Below the pieces are notes generated by a model, which worked only from the letters and a program-made list of their open reading frames with translations, ran no database searches and was not told where the DNA came from. DNA of 64,000 nt. It comes from JAGQPD01 sp020426865. GTDB taxonomy: Bacteria > Planctomycetota > Planctomycetia > Pirellulales > Pirellulaceae. A program made the translations under genes and the position numbers. The stretch lies in the NCBI GenBank assembly GCA_041399065.1, contig JAWKTN010000013.1, forward strand, positions 62,001 to 126,000. The letters are read 5' to 3'. Every line of letters begins with the position of its first letter. Position 1 is the stretch's first letter. Shown here piece after piece: positions 15,128 to 22,499 of the stretch.

Positions 15128-15325
15128 TCATTGCTCGTCTTTGCGAAGGGCCGCGGGTGGAAAGTACCCGTGGGCTTTCGCTTGCCCACCCATCGCTGTC
15201 GCTTCCAACCATTCACATTCGATAAGTATACTGTTTTGTCGCTTGCTAATGCCAACAACAGTCATATTCAACCCGCCTGACCTAAGCTTGACAACGTCTC
15301 CCAGAGCAAAAGCAGACTCGTTCAT
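15128..15325 (-). CDS. DUF2158 (YodC-like) protein (cassette 2)
   Basis: A 65-residue protein. FALGDVVKLRSGGLNMTV and ECEWLEATAMGGQAKAHGYFPPAAL match the YodC family, in which a GD-V-LKSGGP-MTV opening leads to a C-x-W segment. The function of the family is unknown; a small SH3-like barrel is likely. The ATG at 15325 has AAGGAAA upstream. It shares cassette 2 with the hicBA pair: no attC-like palindrome was found between 15077 and 15128. Confidence 0.85.
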   Translation of the reverse strand: MNESAFALGDVVKLRSGGLNMTVVGISKRQNSILIECEWLEATAMGGQAKAHGYFPPAALRKDEQ

Positions 15326-15343
15326 CGTGGATTTCCTTTGATT

Positions 15344-15433
15344 GCCGAACGACCGGCATTCACTGAGTCGCCGGAGAAGAGCCACCATTAGGAAGCGGCT
15401 GATCGGCGACTTCGGTGGAATGCTTTGTTATTT
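15344..15433 (-). other. attC site 9 (cassette 1), intact
   Basis: The left box gccgaac (15344-15350) and right box gttattt (15427-15433), with arms ccggcattcactgagtcgccg and cggcgacttcggtggaatgc, form the site. The right box continues gttatttgcg, and the complement of exactly this sequence starts cassette 1 at 16079. This proves cassette 1 runs from 16078 down to 15350. Confidence 0.9.
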
Positions 15434-15587
15434 GCGGTTCCCGCTTTGGAAGTCGGATGTATGTACGACCAGATTCCTTTTGACGCTGTCGAGTATCGGC
15501 GATGATTCGATCAAGATCAAAGTCCATTTCCGCGCCCAGGCGGTGGCGAATTGCTTTGATTTCTTCGGTTGGGTCAGGAATCATCAT
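15360..15587 (-). CDS. Small protein partner of the PIN toxin, antitoxin-like (cassette 1)
   Basis: A 75-residue protein. DPTEEIKAIRHRLGAEMDFDLDRIIADTRQRQ and SGRTYIRLP resemble the small proteins that regularly accompany one group of PIN-domain genes (DPxxxExRxIRxxxxxxxxxDLxxI). A GGAGG ribosome site precedes the double ATG at 15582-15587. It overlaps the end of the PIN gene by 14 bases. The last 25 residues are encoded by attC site 9, so the ORF reads into the recombination site. The antitoxin role is inferred from position only. Confidence 0.75.
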   Translation of the reverse strand: MMIPDPTEEIKAIRHRLGAEMDFDLDRIIADTRQRQKESGRTYIRLPKREPQITKHSTEVADQPLPNGGSSPATQ

Positions 15588-16056
15588 AAGCCTCCAGTAT
15601 CTGTTCCGGCGTGCAGATTGTAGCGGGTTCGTACCCAGAATCTCGGCAAACCGCGTCAATCAGATGCTGAGTTGATGGATTCATTATATGCTTGAAGTTC
15701 CACGTAGCCAAGAAATCGATACCATTGATCGCGGCGACGGCGATGTGGGTCGCATCACGCGGCTCGGTATCGGGTACTGCGTGATTTGTGACAAGTAACA
15801 AGGCCAACGCACCTGTCTCATCGTTAATATCGAGTAAAGCGACATCTCGCAGTATCGAGAGCCGATCGCTGGCAGCGTCGGCGTCGCCGGCACTGCATTC
15901 GGCAAGCACCAAGTTCGACGCATATAAATGGTATCGGTCGGCTGCCGTGTCCCACCAGCGTCGAGTCACAATTTGGCGAGAGTTGATGACTAAGTCCGGG
16001 TGAAGCCGACCCGCAATATGTCCAACAACAGTTGTTTCGAGATAGACGCTGTTCAT
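15574..16056 (-). CDS. PIN-domain (VapC-like) toxin (cassette 1)
   Basis: A 160-residue protein. It begins MNSVYLETTVVGHIAGR, where the usual first Asp of PIN nucleases is Glu (YLETT), as in one common subgroup. LVLAECSAG supplies the conserved Glu, and DATHIAVAAINGIDFLATWNFKHI supplies the C-terminal Asp residues and the TWNFKH signature of that subgroup. PIN toxins are Mg-dependent RNases. It is the first cassette next to attI, the best-expressed position in active integrons. Confidence 0.88.
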   Translation of the reverse strand: MNSVYLETTVVGHIAGRLHPDLVINSRQIVTRRWWDTAADRYHLYASNLVLAECSAGDADAASDRLSILRDVALLDINDETGALALLLVTNHAVPDTEPRDATHIAVAAINGIDFLATWNFKHIMNPSTQHLIDAVCRDSGYEPATICTPEQILEAYDDS

Positions 16057-16070
16057 GCGATCATTTTATC

Positions 16071-16200
16071 GCAAATAACTTGATTATTACCGGACGACCC
16101 GGCGATAAGCCGTCGGGGAGGGTCTTATTGCCGAATCGGCGATAAGTCCACCGGGACTTATTCGCTACTTATCCTTTATTTATTGCCGAAAGCCAACGAT
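16071..16200. promoter_or_regulatory. attI-like region with clustered palindromes
   Basis: The cassette 1 junction is at 16078/16079, where the minus strand reads GTTATTTGCG. Upstream (to the right) are overlapping palindromes: cttattgccgaatcggcgataag (16124-16146, imperfect) and ataagtcc/ggacttat with a four-base loop (16142-16161). There are also repeated ataag and gccga motifs. This is where an attI site and the cassette promoter are expected. I cannot define integrase-binding sites or a promoter with confidence. Confidence 0.6.
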
Positions 16201-16327
16201 TTGGCAAGTGTTCAGGAAAAAAGCTTCATTTGCCTGTATTTTTGGGAGGGGGATGTGTTTTTTTCGTCGCGACAACCATGCGAGGGGTTGACCGCCGTGA
16301 CAACTGCGATACACTCACACCAGTATA

Positions 16328-16340
16328 CGTACAGTGTACG
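16328..16340. promoter_or_regulatory. 13-bp palindrome upstream of the integrase gene
   Basis: CGTACA-G-TGTACG is a perfect palindrome 36 bases before the integrase start codon. Many integron integrase genes are repressed by LexA at a site in this position. This sequence is not the E. coli-type LexA box, so it is only a candidate operator for LexA or another repressor. Confidence 0.35.
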
Positions 16341-16375
16341 GAAATACATTTTTGCGACTGCACCAGAGGTCTGTC

Positions 16376-17160
16376 ATGCCTGCATCGCTTCATGGATCAC
16401 AAGGCTCGAACAACCCGCATAAAAAACCCAAGCCCACTCAGAAAGATTGGGCCGACATCTGGTTTGGCAAACTTGCCAAGTTTCACCAGATTGACCACCC
16501 TGCGTCCTGGCACTTCTCCGAAGAAGAGGTCATCGCCTTTCTCAAGTCCAAGGTCAAGGCGGGCGAACCAGCTTGGAAACGGCTGAAAATCGTCCAGGCA
16601 CTTATCACCTATCGCAACACGGTCCTGAAGTCCAACGAACCACGGCTCGAACATATCCGCGCCAAACTTCAAGAGTTTGACTCCCAAGAGAAGGCCCGCG
16701 CCGCTGGAGCTCCTACCGAAGAAGAACTCGTGGGGAAAATCAATCCGCGCGAACCGGATGTCATTCAGCAGATGCGGCGCAACCTGCGGAAGCTCGGCAA
16801 GAAATACAACACCGAAAAGGCCTATGTCGGCTGGGTTAAACGGTTTATGGACGTCTTCACCGCGATACGTTTGCCGCGCGTCTCAACAAAGCCGTCAAAC
16901 AAGCAGACGTCCGTAAGCCGGTCACGTCGCACACCTTTCGTCATTCGTTCGCCACCCACTTGCTGCTTGACCACGTCGATATCCGCACCGTCCAGGAATT
17001 GCTTGGCCACAGTGACGTGAAAACCACGATGATGTACTTGCACGTCTTGATCCGCGATGACATCCAGGTTACCAGTCCGCTTGATGGCCGAGTGCCAGAA
17101 CGAACAGGCGGCCACCGCCCATCCTTGCGGCGATCAGCCACTCACCGCGTCGCCCACTGA
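16376..17160 (+). pseudogene. intI: Integron integrase, internally deleted and frameshifted
   Basis: The N-terminal part (residues 1 to about 160) includes WADIWFGKLAKFHQID, WKRLKIVQALITYRN and TEKAYVGWVKRF, the core-binding domain of an integron integrase with an extended N-terminus. After about 16855 the sequence jumps to DTFAARLNKAVKQADVRKP in another frame and then VTSHTFRHSFATHLLLD and TVQELLGHSDVKTTMMYLHV. These hold box II (HxxR), the later His, and the Tyr nucleophile of tyrosine recombinases, with the LLGHSDVKTTM wording characteristic of IntI. The missing middle should hold the first catalytic Arg and the IntI-specific insertion. It is therefore inactive. It reads away from the cassettes, as in standard integrons. 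Confidence 0.9.
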
Positions 17161-17307
17161 TTCGCACGTTACTCCCGCAACAGACGCGTCACGGGAAATC
17201 CATCATGACACCAGCACACGTTCTCCGGTGGTAAGTCGGCTGCGAAGGTTCGTCCAAAACATGCGCATGGTCCTGCTTTGATCGACCCTGTCGTGCTACT
17301 GCCGACC

Positions 17308-17381
17308 AATACTATATGGTTCGAGGTATTGCGGGTGCATCATCGCGCCGAATACTATATGGTTCGAGGTATTGCGGGTGC
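17308..17381. repeat. Two identical 31-bp direct repeats, period 43
   Basis: The 31-base unit, beginning aatactatatggttcgagg and ending gtattgcgggtgc, occurs at 17308-17338 and 17351-17381 without a mismatch, separated by 12 bases. Each unit contains the inverted pair aatac/gtatt. There are only two copies, so it is not a CRISPR. The role is unknown. It lies in the gene-free stretch 17161-17417 between the dead integrase and the right repeat block. Confidence 0.8.
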
Positions 17382-17417
17382 CCGCCGGAATATCGCCACC
17401 GGTGTGCCATGTATGTG

Positions 17418-17722
17418 TCGTGCCTTCGGGCCTAGGTTGCGCGGGCGGGCGCGCCGCCGGTGGCTTTACCACCGGTTTCGTGCGACCCGCCCCCTCCGAG
17501 GCCCCAAAGGCACGACACCCTAGTATCAGAATGTCGCGTTGGGATCGTACTCGTACTGTGCACCGCGGTACGCGTACTCGTTCGTCGTTGCTCGTCCAGG
17601 GTTCAACATCCGTTCCGTCACCGGCGAAATCATCGAGCACGACGAAGTGGCATGCGGGTGTCGTCCTGCGCGTCGTGCGTTGCCGCGTTGCGGCGATACG
17701 GCTGGGGACAGCCGTGGAACCA
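17418..17722. repeat. Right copy of the hairpin/repeat block that brackets the integron
   Basis: It opens with a long imperfect stem (17418-17433 pairs with 17499-17515). It continues with tacgcgtactcg, gggttcaaca and catcgagcacgac, matching the left block in the same order. It ends in gatacggctggggacagccgtgg, which includes the hairpin 17699-17714. The proB stop codon follows within a few bases. No gene is convincing in it. Confidence 0.7.
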
Positions 17723-17726
17723 TGCG

Positions 17727-18863
17727 CTAGACGATGGTCAAGTTATCACGATGGATAACTTCTTCGTAGGGGCAATGGCCGAGGATTTCGGCGATTTTGG
17801 TACTGCGTTGGCCATAGATCCGTTCCATGTCGGAGGCGTCGTAGTTGGTCAGGCCGCGCGCGATCTCTTCGCCGCTGGACGTTCGCAACGAGACGACGTC
17901 CCCTTTTTCGAATTTGCCACTGATCTCGCGGACGCCGATTGCCAACAAGCTTCGCCCCTGTGTCAGGATGGCCTGGCAAGCTCCTTCGTCGAGTACGAAG
18001 GTACCACGGGGTTGTGCTGAGAAGCCGATCCAGCGTTTGAGGGGCGTGATGGACTTGCCTTGTGCGACGAACAGCGTCCCGACGCATCGTCCTTCCAGGA
18101 TCTCCGACAGCGCCTCCAGTCGCCGCCCGGAAGCGATGATGACGTTTTCACCGGCGGTGGTGGCGATCCGTGCCGCTTCCAGTTTACTCGACATGCCTCC
18201 TTTCGAAAGGTCTCCACGTCGGTCCCGGACGAATGACTCAACGGTCGCGTCAATATCGGTAACTACCGGAACGACGCGTGACGTGGCGAGTTGCGGATCG
18301 CCGTCAAAAAGTCCTTCGACGTCCGATAGAATCACCAGCAGCGAGGCCCGCAAGAGATTGGTAACAACGGCAGCCAGACGATCGTTGTCACCGAACGTAC
18401 GCATCAATTCGTCCACGGCCACCGTATCGTTTTCATTGATGACAGGTACGGCGTTCATTTGCAGCAATCGCAAAAGTGTGTTACGGACGTTGAGATAGCG
18501 TTTGCGGTCATCAAGATCGTCGGCGGTCAACAGGACTTGTGCCGCATGGTAACCTTGATTACGGAAATGGAGGTCGTATTCGTTAATCAACCGCGCTTGA
18601 CCGACGGCAGCGACGGCTTGTAGCGTGGCGACATCCTGCGGTCTTTTCTTCAGTCCCAGCAGGTTCATACCCGCGCCAACGGCTCCGGAACTGACCAGGA
18701 TCACTCGGCGTCCGGTGGCATGGATACTTTGCAATTGTTCGGCCAGCTTGCTGATCCGTCCGGTGTCTAACTGGCCATCGTCGCGAGTCAGGACGCGTGT
18801 CCCTACTTTGACGACGATCAATTCCGCGGAGGCAATGATATCTTGGCGAAGCAAGTCGGACAT
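17727..18863 (-). CDS. proB: Glutamate 5-kinase
   Basis: The enzyme phosphorylates the gamma-carboxyl of L-glutamate with ATP, the first and feedback-controlled step of proline synthesis. The 378-residue protein has the amino acid kinase core (IVVKVGTRVL, VSSGAVGAGM, INENDTVAVDEL, FGDNDRLAAVV, LSDVEGLFDGDP, GGMSSKLEAARIA). A C-terminal PUA domain follows (about 285-370, with GREISGKF-like and ARGLTNYDASD segments). The ATG at 18863 gives the family's MSDLLRQ-type start; the longer upstream frame overlaps the divergent promoter region. It is the first core gene to the right of the island. Confidence 0.97.
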   Translation of the reverse strand: MSDLLRQDIIASAELIVVKVGTRVLTRDDGQLDTGRISKLAEQLQSIHATGRRVILVSSGAVGAGMNLLGLKKRPQDVATLQAVAAVGQARLINEYDLHFRNQGYHAAQVLLTADDLDDRKRYLNVRNTLLRLLQMNAVPVINENDTVAVDELMRTFGDNDRLAAVVTNLLRASLLVILSDVEGLFDGDPQLATSRVVPVVTDIDATVESFVRDRRGDLSKGGMSSKLEAARIATTAGENVIIASGRRLEALSEILEGRCVGTLFVAQGKSITPLKRWIGFSAQPRGTFVLDEGACQAILTQGRSLLAIGVREISGKFEKGDVVSLRTSSGEEIARGLTNYDASDMERIYGQRSTKIAEILGHCPYEEVIHRDNLTIV

Positions 18864-19081
18864 AGGGTAAAGGGGGCAAAGAGAGAACAGGGGAATCGCC
18901 GAACGTTGTTGACGATGGACAAACCTCGCAATTGTACGAAGAACCGGTTCCGATTCCCAGCCCACCGCCCGACGCCCGTGGCGGGTAGGTTGAGGCGCGG
19001 CTGTGGGACGCGTAGAATGCAGGGGACGGGGCGTCGCGAGGCAAGACACAGGTACACGGAGCCGGTTTCGGTCAAAAGTTC

Positions 19082-20662
19082 ATGAGCGAATTGCACGACG
19101 AATGCGGAATCGCGGCGGTCTATCATCTGCCTCATAGCGAGGTTAGTCCTCTTTGTCCCGTACAAGGGCCGGAAGAGGTATCGCGATTGCTCCCCCAAAT
19201 GTTGCTCGATATCCAAAATCGTGGCCAGCTTGCCGCTGGAATCACGTCTTACAACCCGCAACGCGATCAATTGATCGACACGCACAAGGATGTGGGAACG
19301 GTCAGCGAGGTCTTTCGCTTGTCGCATCGCGGGAAGATGGAAAGCTTGATGCAACGCTATGCCGGCCGGGCGGCCATCGGGCATGTGCGGTACGCGACCT
19401 GCGGGCGCGACGATCGCAGTTATGCTCAGCCTTTCGAGCGGCATCATCTGCAAAAACACAAGTGGTTCAGCATGGCGTTCAATGGCCAGTTGGCCAACTA
19501 TCAAGAGTTACGCGACCGGTTGCTTCATGACGGCGATCATCATTTGGCTCGCAACACGGACACGGAGATCATCATCCACGAGATCAGTCGCGAGATGTCG
19601 GGGGACCGTCAGCCGACGATGATCGATTTGATGCGCAACCTTAGTGAGCGGTTTGACGGGGCCTACAGCATGGTGTTGCTCAATGCCCGTGGGGATATGC
19701 TCCTGGCGCGCGACCCGATGGGGATCAAGCCGCTCTGTTACGCCCAAGAAGGTCCGTTGTTCGCTGCTGCCAGTGAAAGTGTGGCCTTGGCCAACCTTGG
19801 TTTCGCTGCTCCAAGTATCCGGTCGCTGGAGCCGGGGCATGCCATCACCATCGTGGATGGCCAGATCGATAAACAGCCGTTTGCGACCAGCCCGCGGCAG
19901 GCACATTGTTTCTTTGAGTGGATTTACTTTGCTAACGTCGCCAGTACGCTCGACGATCGCAGTGTCTATTTGGCACGCACGGCGCTGGGAGCCGAATTGG
20001 CTCGACTAGAACTGGAAGATGGCCAAATCCCGCTGGCTGACGGTGACACGATTGTGGTTCCAGTGCCGGACACCAGCAAAGCTGCCGCGGACTCCATGGC
20101 CTATCAGCTGGGAATTCCTTCTCGCGAAGGACTGATTCGCAATCGGTATTCCGGCCGAACATTCATCGAAGGCAGTGGCACGCGACGCAAAGCCGCTCAA
20201 CAAAAATACACGCCGCTCCGCGAAGTGCTCGAAGGAAAACGCGTCTTTCTCGTGGAAGATTCCATTGTCCGTTCCACCACGATGCGCGTACTGCTCAACC
20301 GGATTCGCGAAGAAGGATATGCTCGGGAGATTCACGTCCGAGTGGCTTGTCCTCCCATCGTCGCCCCTTGTTTCTACGGCATTGACATGTCGACCATCGA
20401 CGAACTTTTTGCACCACCCTTTCTCGATGGCGGCGAACTAAGCGATGACGCACAACGGAACATGGCGGAGTCGCTGGGGGCGGATTCGTTGCGCTATTTG
20501 CCCGTGCAGTCCGTGGCACGAGCGATCGGACTGCCCCGAGAAAGCCTCTGCCAGGCTTGCATTACGGGGGAATACCCCACCGATCAAGGGCAACGATTGT
20601 ATCAGGTCGCGCTGGAGAAAATTGGCAGCAACTCCGCCGGCCGGACGTACGAGAACGTATAG
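19082..20662 (+). CDS. purF: Amidophosphoribosyltransferase
   Basis: It catalyses the first step of purine synthesis: PRPP plus glutamine gives phosphoribosylamine. Met-SELHDE precedes Cys8 (CGIAAVY), the nucleophile of the N-terminal glutaminase domain, so short propeptide processing is expected. IGHVRYATCG, FNGQLANY and NTDTEII are glutaminase signatures. RNRYSGRTFIEG and VFLVEDSIVRSTT (about residue 389) form the phosphoribosyltransferase PRPP site. CxxC-type residues near the C-terminus (SLCQACITGEYP) resemble family members with an Fe-S cluster. At 526 residues it has usual length. It is divergent from proB. Confidence 0.96.
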   Translation: MSELHDECGIAAVYHLPHSEVSPLCPVQGPEEVSRLLPQMLLDIQNRGQLAAGITSYNPQRDQLIDTHKDVGTVSEVFRLSHRGKMESLMQRYAGRAAIGHVRYATCGRDDRSYAQPFERHHLQKHKWFSMAFNGQLANYQELRDRLLHDGDHHLARNTDTEIIIHEISREMSGDRQPTMIDLMRNLSERFDGAYSMVLLNARGDMLLARDPMGIKPLCYAQEGPLFAAASESVALANLGFAAPSIRSLEPGHAITIVDGQIDKQPFATSPRQAHCFFEWIYFANVASTLDDRSVYLARTALGAELARLELEDGQIPLADGDTIVVPVPDTSKAAADSMAYQLGIPSREGLIRNRYSGRTFIEGSGTRRKAAQQKYTPLREVLEGKRVFLVEDSIVRSTTMRVLLNRIREEGYAREIHVRVACPPIVAPCFYGIDMSTIDELFAPPFLDGGELSDDAQRNMAESLGADSLRYLPVQSVARAIGLPRESLCQACITGEYPTDQGQRLYQVALEKIGSNSAGRTYENV

Positions 20663-20668
20663 TGTCAC

Positions 20669-20685
20669 ACGGCTGTCCCCAGCTA
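20669..20685. terminator. Hairpin between convergent purF and the DUF493 gene
   Basis: ggctgtccccagct lies just past the purF stop and is the reverse complement of the hairpin core seen at 2207-2222 and 17699-17714. Its position between two converging genes suits a bidirectional terminator. There is no long T-run. Confidence 0.4.
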
Positions 20686-20979
20686 CATCACCATTACGAC
20701 GCCGTCGATCTGTTGGATACACTCGTAGACGGTCAGTACCTCTTCGGCCGACTGGATCATTGGTTCCAAGGTGATTGAAACATGCCGTCCGCCGGCGGTT
20801 TCGCGAGTCCGAAAGGGGGGGTCGGTCGCGTGTTGCAGTTGGTGTCGAACGGCGGCCACAATGCGAGATACAAACTCGTTGGCGTTGACGCCAATGACTT
20901 TGAACATCACGCAGTCGGGAAACTTATGGGTCTGGTTGAGCAATTCGATTGCCTGCTCACGGTCTGTCATGGTCGGCAT
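20683..20979 (-). CDS. DUF493 (YbeD-like) protein
   Basis: A 98-residue protein. LLNQTHKFPDCVMFKVIGVNANEFVSRIVAAV matches the H-x-FP-x-x-x-x-KVIG pattern of DUF493. RETAGGRHVSITLEPMIQSAEEVLTVYECIQ gives the second half of the ferredoxin-like, ACT-like fold. E. coli YbeD, a family member, is linked to lipoate metabolism by gene position only; the function is unknown. It overlaps the end of trmB by 23 bases, so the two are co-transcribed. Confidence 0.9.
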   Translation of the reverse strand: MPTMTDREQAIELLNQTHKFPDCVMFKVIGVNANEFVSRIVAAVRHQLQHATDPPFRTRETAGGRHVSITLEPMIQSAEEVLTVYECIQQIDGVVMVM

Positions 20980-21679
20980 GCTCCGCTTCGGTGTCGCTGG
21001 CTTGGCTCAATCGTTCTGCCGGGATTGGCACGTGCTCGTGTCGCTTGATGAAGAACGAACGATAGACGGGCAGCCCGTGCATCCGCATCCGGCGTTCGAA
21101 GTTGGTGTGGTAGTCCATGTCATGCTCGGCGTCGCGTTCGGGCACCGGCAACGGGCCTTGCAGTTGGGTGTGGGTGGCGATCGTCTCCAACGTCGTCTGG
21201 AAATATTCCTCCACATCGGTCCAGAAATGCAGTTCACCCTGCGGTTCCAGCACCCGTTCCACGTGCCGTAGAAACATGTCATTCAGGACTCGGCGTCGGC
21301 GATGCCGCTTCTTCCACCATGGGTCCGGGAAATAGACATGCACTCGCCGGATACTGGACTCGGGCACGAATTCGACCAGAAATCGCTGGCCGTCGCCCTG
21401 CAGCATCCGCGCGTTGGCAACCTGATGCTTGACCAGCCGAGCGGCGGAATACCGCGCGTACTTCCGCACGATCTCGATCCCCAGAAAATTATGCGCCCCC
21501 ACCCGCTGACTTTCCGTCAACAGAAACAACCCCTTACCACTTCCCACTTCAATTTCCAGGGGTGCCCGTCGGCCATAGATGCGAGTCGGATCCCATGGTG
21601 AGTCCAACGCCTCGAACGACAACAGGTGTGATTCCAGCTGCAGCGAGGGATCAAGCTTGGGAAGTGATCGACGGCCCAT
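20957..21679 (-). CDS. trmB: tRNA (guanine-N7-)-methyltransferase
   Basis: It makes 7-methylguanosine at position 46 in the variable loop of tRNA, using S-adenosylmethionine. PLEIEVGSGKGLFL is the SAM-binding motif I. FLGIEIVRKYA, VYFPDPWWKKRHRRRR and the later TNFERRMRMHGLPVYRSFF are signature TrmB segments, with the PDPW-KK-H catalytic region intact. At 240 residues it is typical. The C-terminal 25 residues are His/Asp/Glu-rich and not part of the domain. Confidence 0.95.
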   Translation of the reverse strand: MGRRSLPKLDPSLQLESHLLSFEALDSPWDPTRIYGRRAPLEIEVGSGKGLFLLTESQRVGAHNFLGIEIVRKYARYSAARLVKHQVANARMLQGDGQRFLVEFVPESSIRRVHVYFPDPWWKKRHRRRRVLNDMFLRHVERVLEPQGELHFWTDVEEYFQTTLETIATHTQLQGPLPVPERDAEHDMDYHTNFERRMRMHGLPVYRSFFIKRHEHVPIPAERLSQASDTEAEHADHDRP

Positions 21680-21693
21680 ACACGCCCGCGACT

Positions 21694-22236
21694 TTAGCCA
21701 TCTACGAGATTGTTGACCGGAAGTGGAATTCCCTTAATCCCGCCGTCAACCACGATGCGATCTTCGACCAATCCTTGAAACCGGCAGACAATCATGCGGC
21801 CTCGCCGGACCTTTGTGCCCTGGCAGGCAATGACGAGCCGATCGCCCGGCACCACGACGCCACGGAATCGCACATCTTCCATGCCGCCAAATCCTACCAT
21901 CTGGGCGCCCAATAAATCGTAACGCTGCGTTACATAGCTGCAGACCTGAGCTGCCGCCTCACACATAAAGATACCAGGCATGATCGGCATTCCCGGCATG
22001 TGTCCACGTACCCAGACCTCGCTGTCGGTGATGTCCTTGAAACCGACACAGATGATCTGGTCCAAGTCGACGTGCACGATCGCCGTCAACTGCTCCATCT
22101 CGAACCGTTGCGGATTGTACTTGCGAATCTCCTCGATGTCGGCAATGACATTGTCAAAGTCGAGCTGATCGGGATCCACAATGAATTCTTTGGATGCCAC
22201 GTTTCTACTTTTCGCTTCGCCTCGTTTACCGATCAA
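21694..22236 (-). CDS. FabZ-like 3-hydroxyacyl-ACP dehydratase
   Basis: A hotdog-fold protein with HMPGMPIMPGIFMCEAAAQVC, the FabZ active-site helix and its catalytic His and Glu (usual form HFPGxPVMPGVLxxEAxAQ). VGFGGMEDVRFRGVVVPGDRLVI is the strand region that follows. It may dehydrate acyl-ACP in fatty acid synthesis or a specialised lipid pathway. The start is uncertain: TTG at 22236 or GTG at 22200 are both in frame. It follows the 32-residue basic protein by one base and precedes trmB by 14, so all are probably one transcript. Confidence 0.85.
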   Translation of the reverse strand: MIGKRGEAKSRNVASKEFIVDPDQLDFDNVIADIEEIRKYNPQRFEMEQLTAIVHVDLDQIICVGFKDITDSEVWVRGHMPGMPIMPGIFMCEAAAQVCSYVTQRYDLLGAQMVGFGGMEDVRFRGVVVPGDRLVIACQGTKVRRGRMIVCRFQGLVEDRIVVDGGIKGIPLPVNNLVDG

Positions 22237-22237
22237 A

Positions 22238-22336
22238 TTACGTCTTGATCAGTTTGCGTTTTGCTTTACGCCCTTTCGCGTTGGCGGGACGCTTGCCGTG
22301 GTTGGCTTTCTTTACCTTACGGTGTGGCTTGGCCAT
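22238..22336 (-). CDS. Basic 32-residue protein
   Basis: The frame from ATG 22336 to TAA 22238 encodes a 32-residue protein with about half Lys/Arg/His (MAKPHRKVKKANHGKRP, ending KAKRKLIKT). A strong GGAGGA ribosome site lies eight bases upstream. It starts a minus-strand gene group and ends one base before the TTG of the FabZ-like gene. The composition resembles a ribosomal or RNA-binding protein such as a tiny large-subunit protein. I do not recognise a named family. Automatic gene calling would easily miss it. Confidence 0.8.
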   Translation of the reverse strand: MAKPHRKVKKANHGKRPANAKGRKAKRKLIKT

Positions 22337-22499
22337 CGTTGACTCCTCCGTCATGCTTAAGTGAACTACTACGTCTCGAACGTCTGGTCAAATCGAGCCT
22401 TCAAGTGTATCAGGATTTCTGGCCACTGGAAAGTTTACCTTTTGCCGCAAAAACAGCTGACGTGGCGATTTTACAGGTGATTTCCCCGCCCGAACTCTG

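Larger units (their letters stand above)
2232..17160. mobile_element. Decayed chromosomal integron with nine cassettes
   Basis: The components are a broken integrase gene on the plus strand (16376-17160), an attI-like region with the cassette junction at 16078/16079, and nine minus-strand cassettes ending at attC sites. The crossover bases fall at plus-strand C2239, C2895, about 5019, C5641, C8319, C8969, C9661, C12524 and C15350. Evidence beyond palindromes: each cassette's leading TTRRRY bases should match its own attC partner box. They do exactly in cassettes 1-6 and 9, and with one mismatch in cassette 7. The cassette 7/8 junction box is degenerate. All cassette genes read away from the integrase, as in known integrons. 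Four attC sites hold antisense group II introns. With the integrase deleted, cassette movement should need an integrase supplied from elsewhere. Confidence 0.88.

Noticed and set aside
15141..15182. GC-rich hairpin as a tenth attC
   Set aside because: It lacks the GNNNAAC/GTTNNNC boxes and lies inside the conserved end of the DUF2158 protein.
17310..17330. ggttcgagg as a tRNA T-loop
   Set aside because: No cloverleaf can be formed around it, and it is part of the 31-bp direct repeat.
17308..17381. Possible CRISPR
   Set aside because: Only two 31-bp units with a 12-bp gap and no cas genes.
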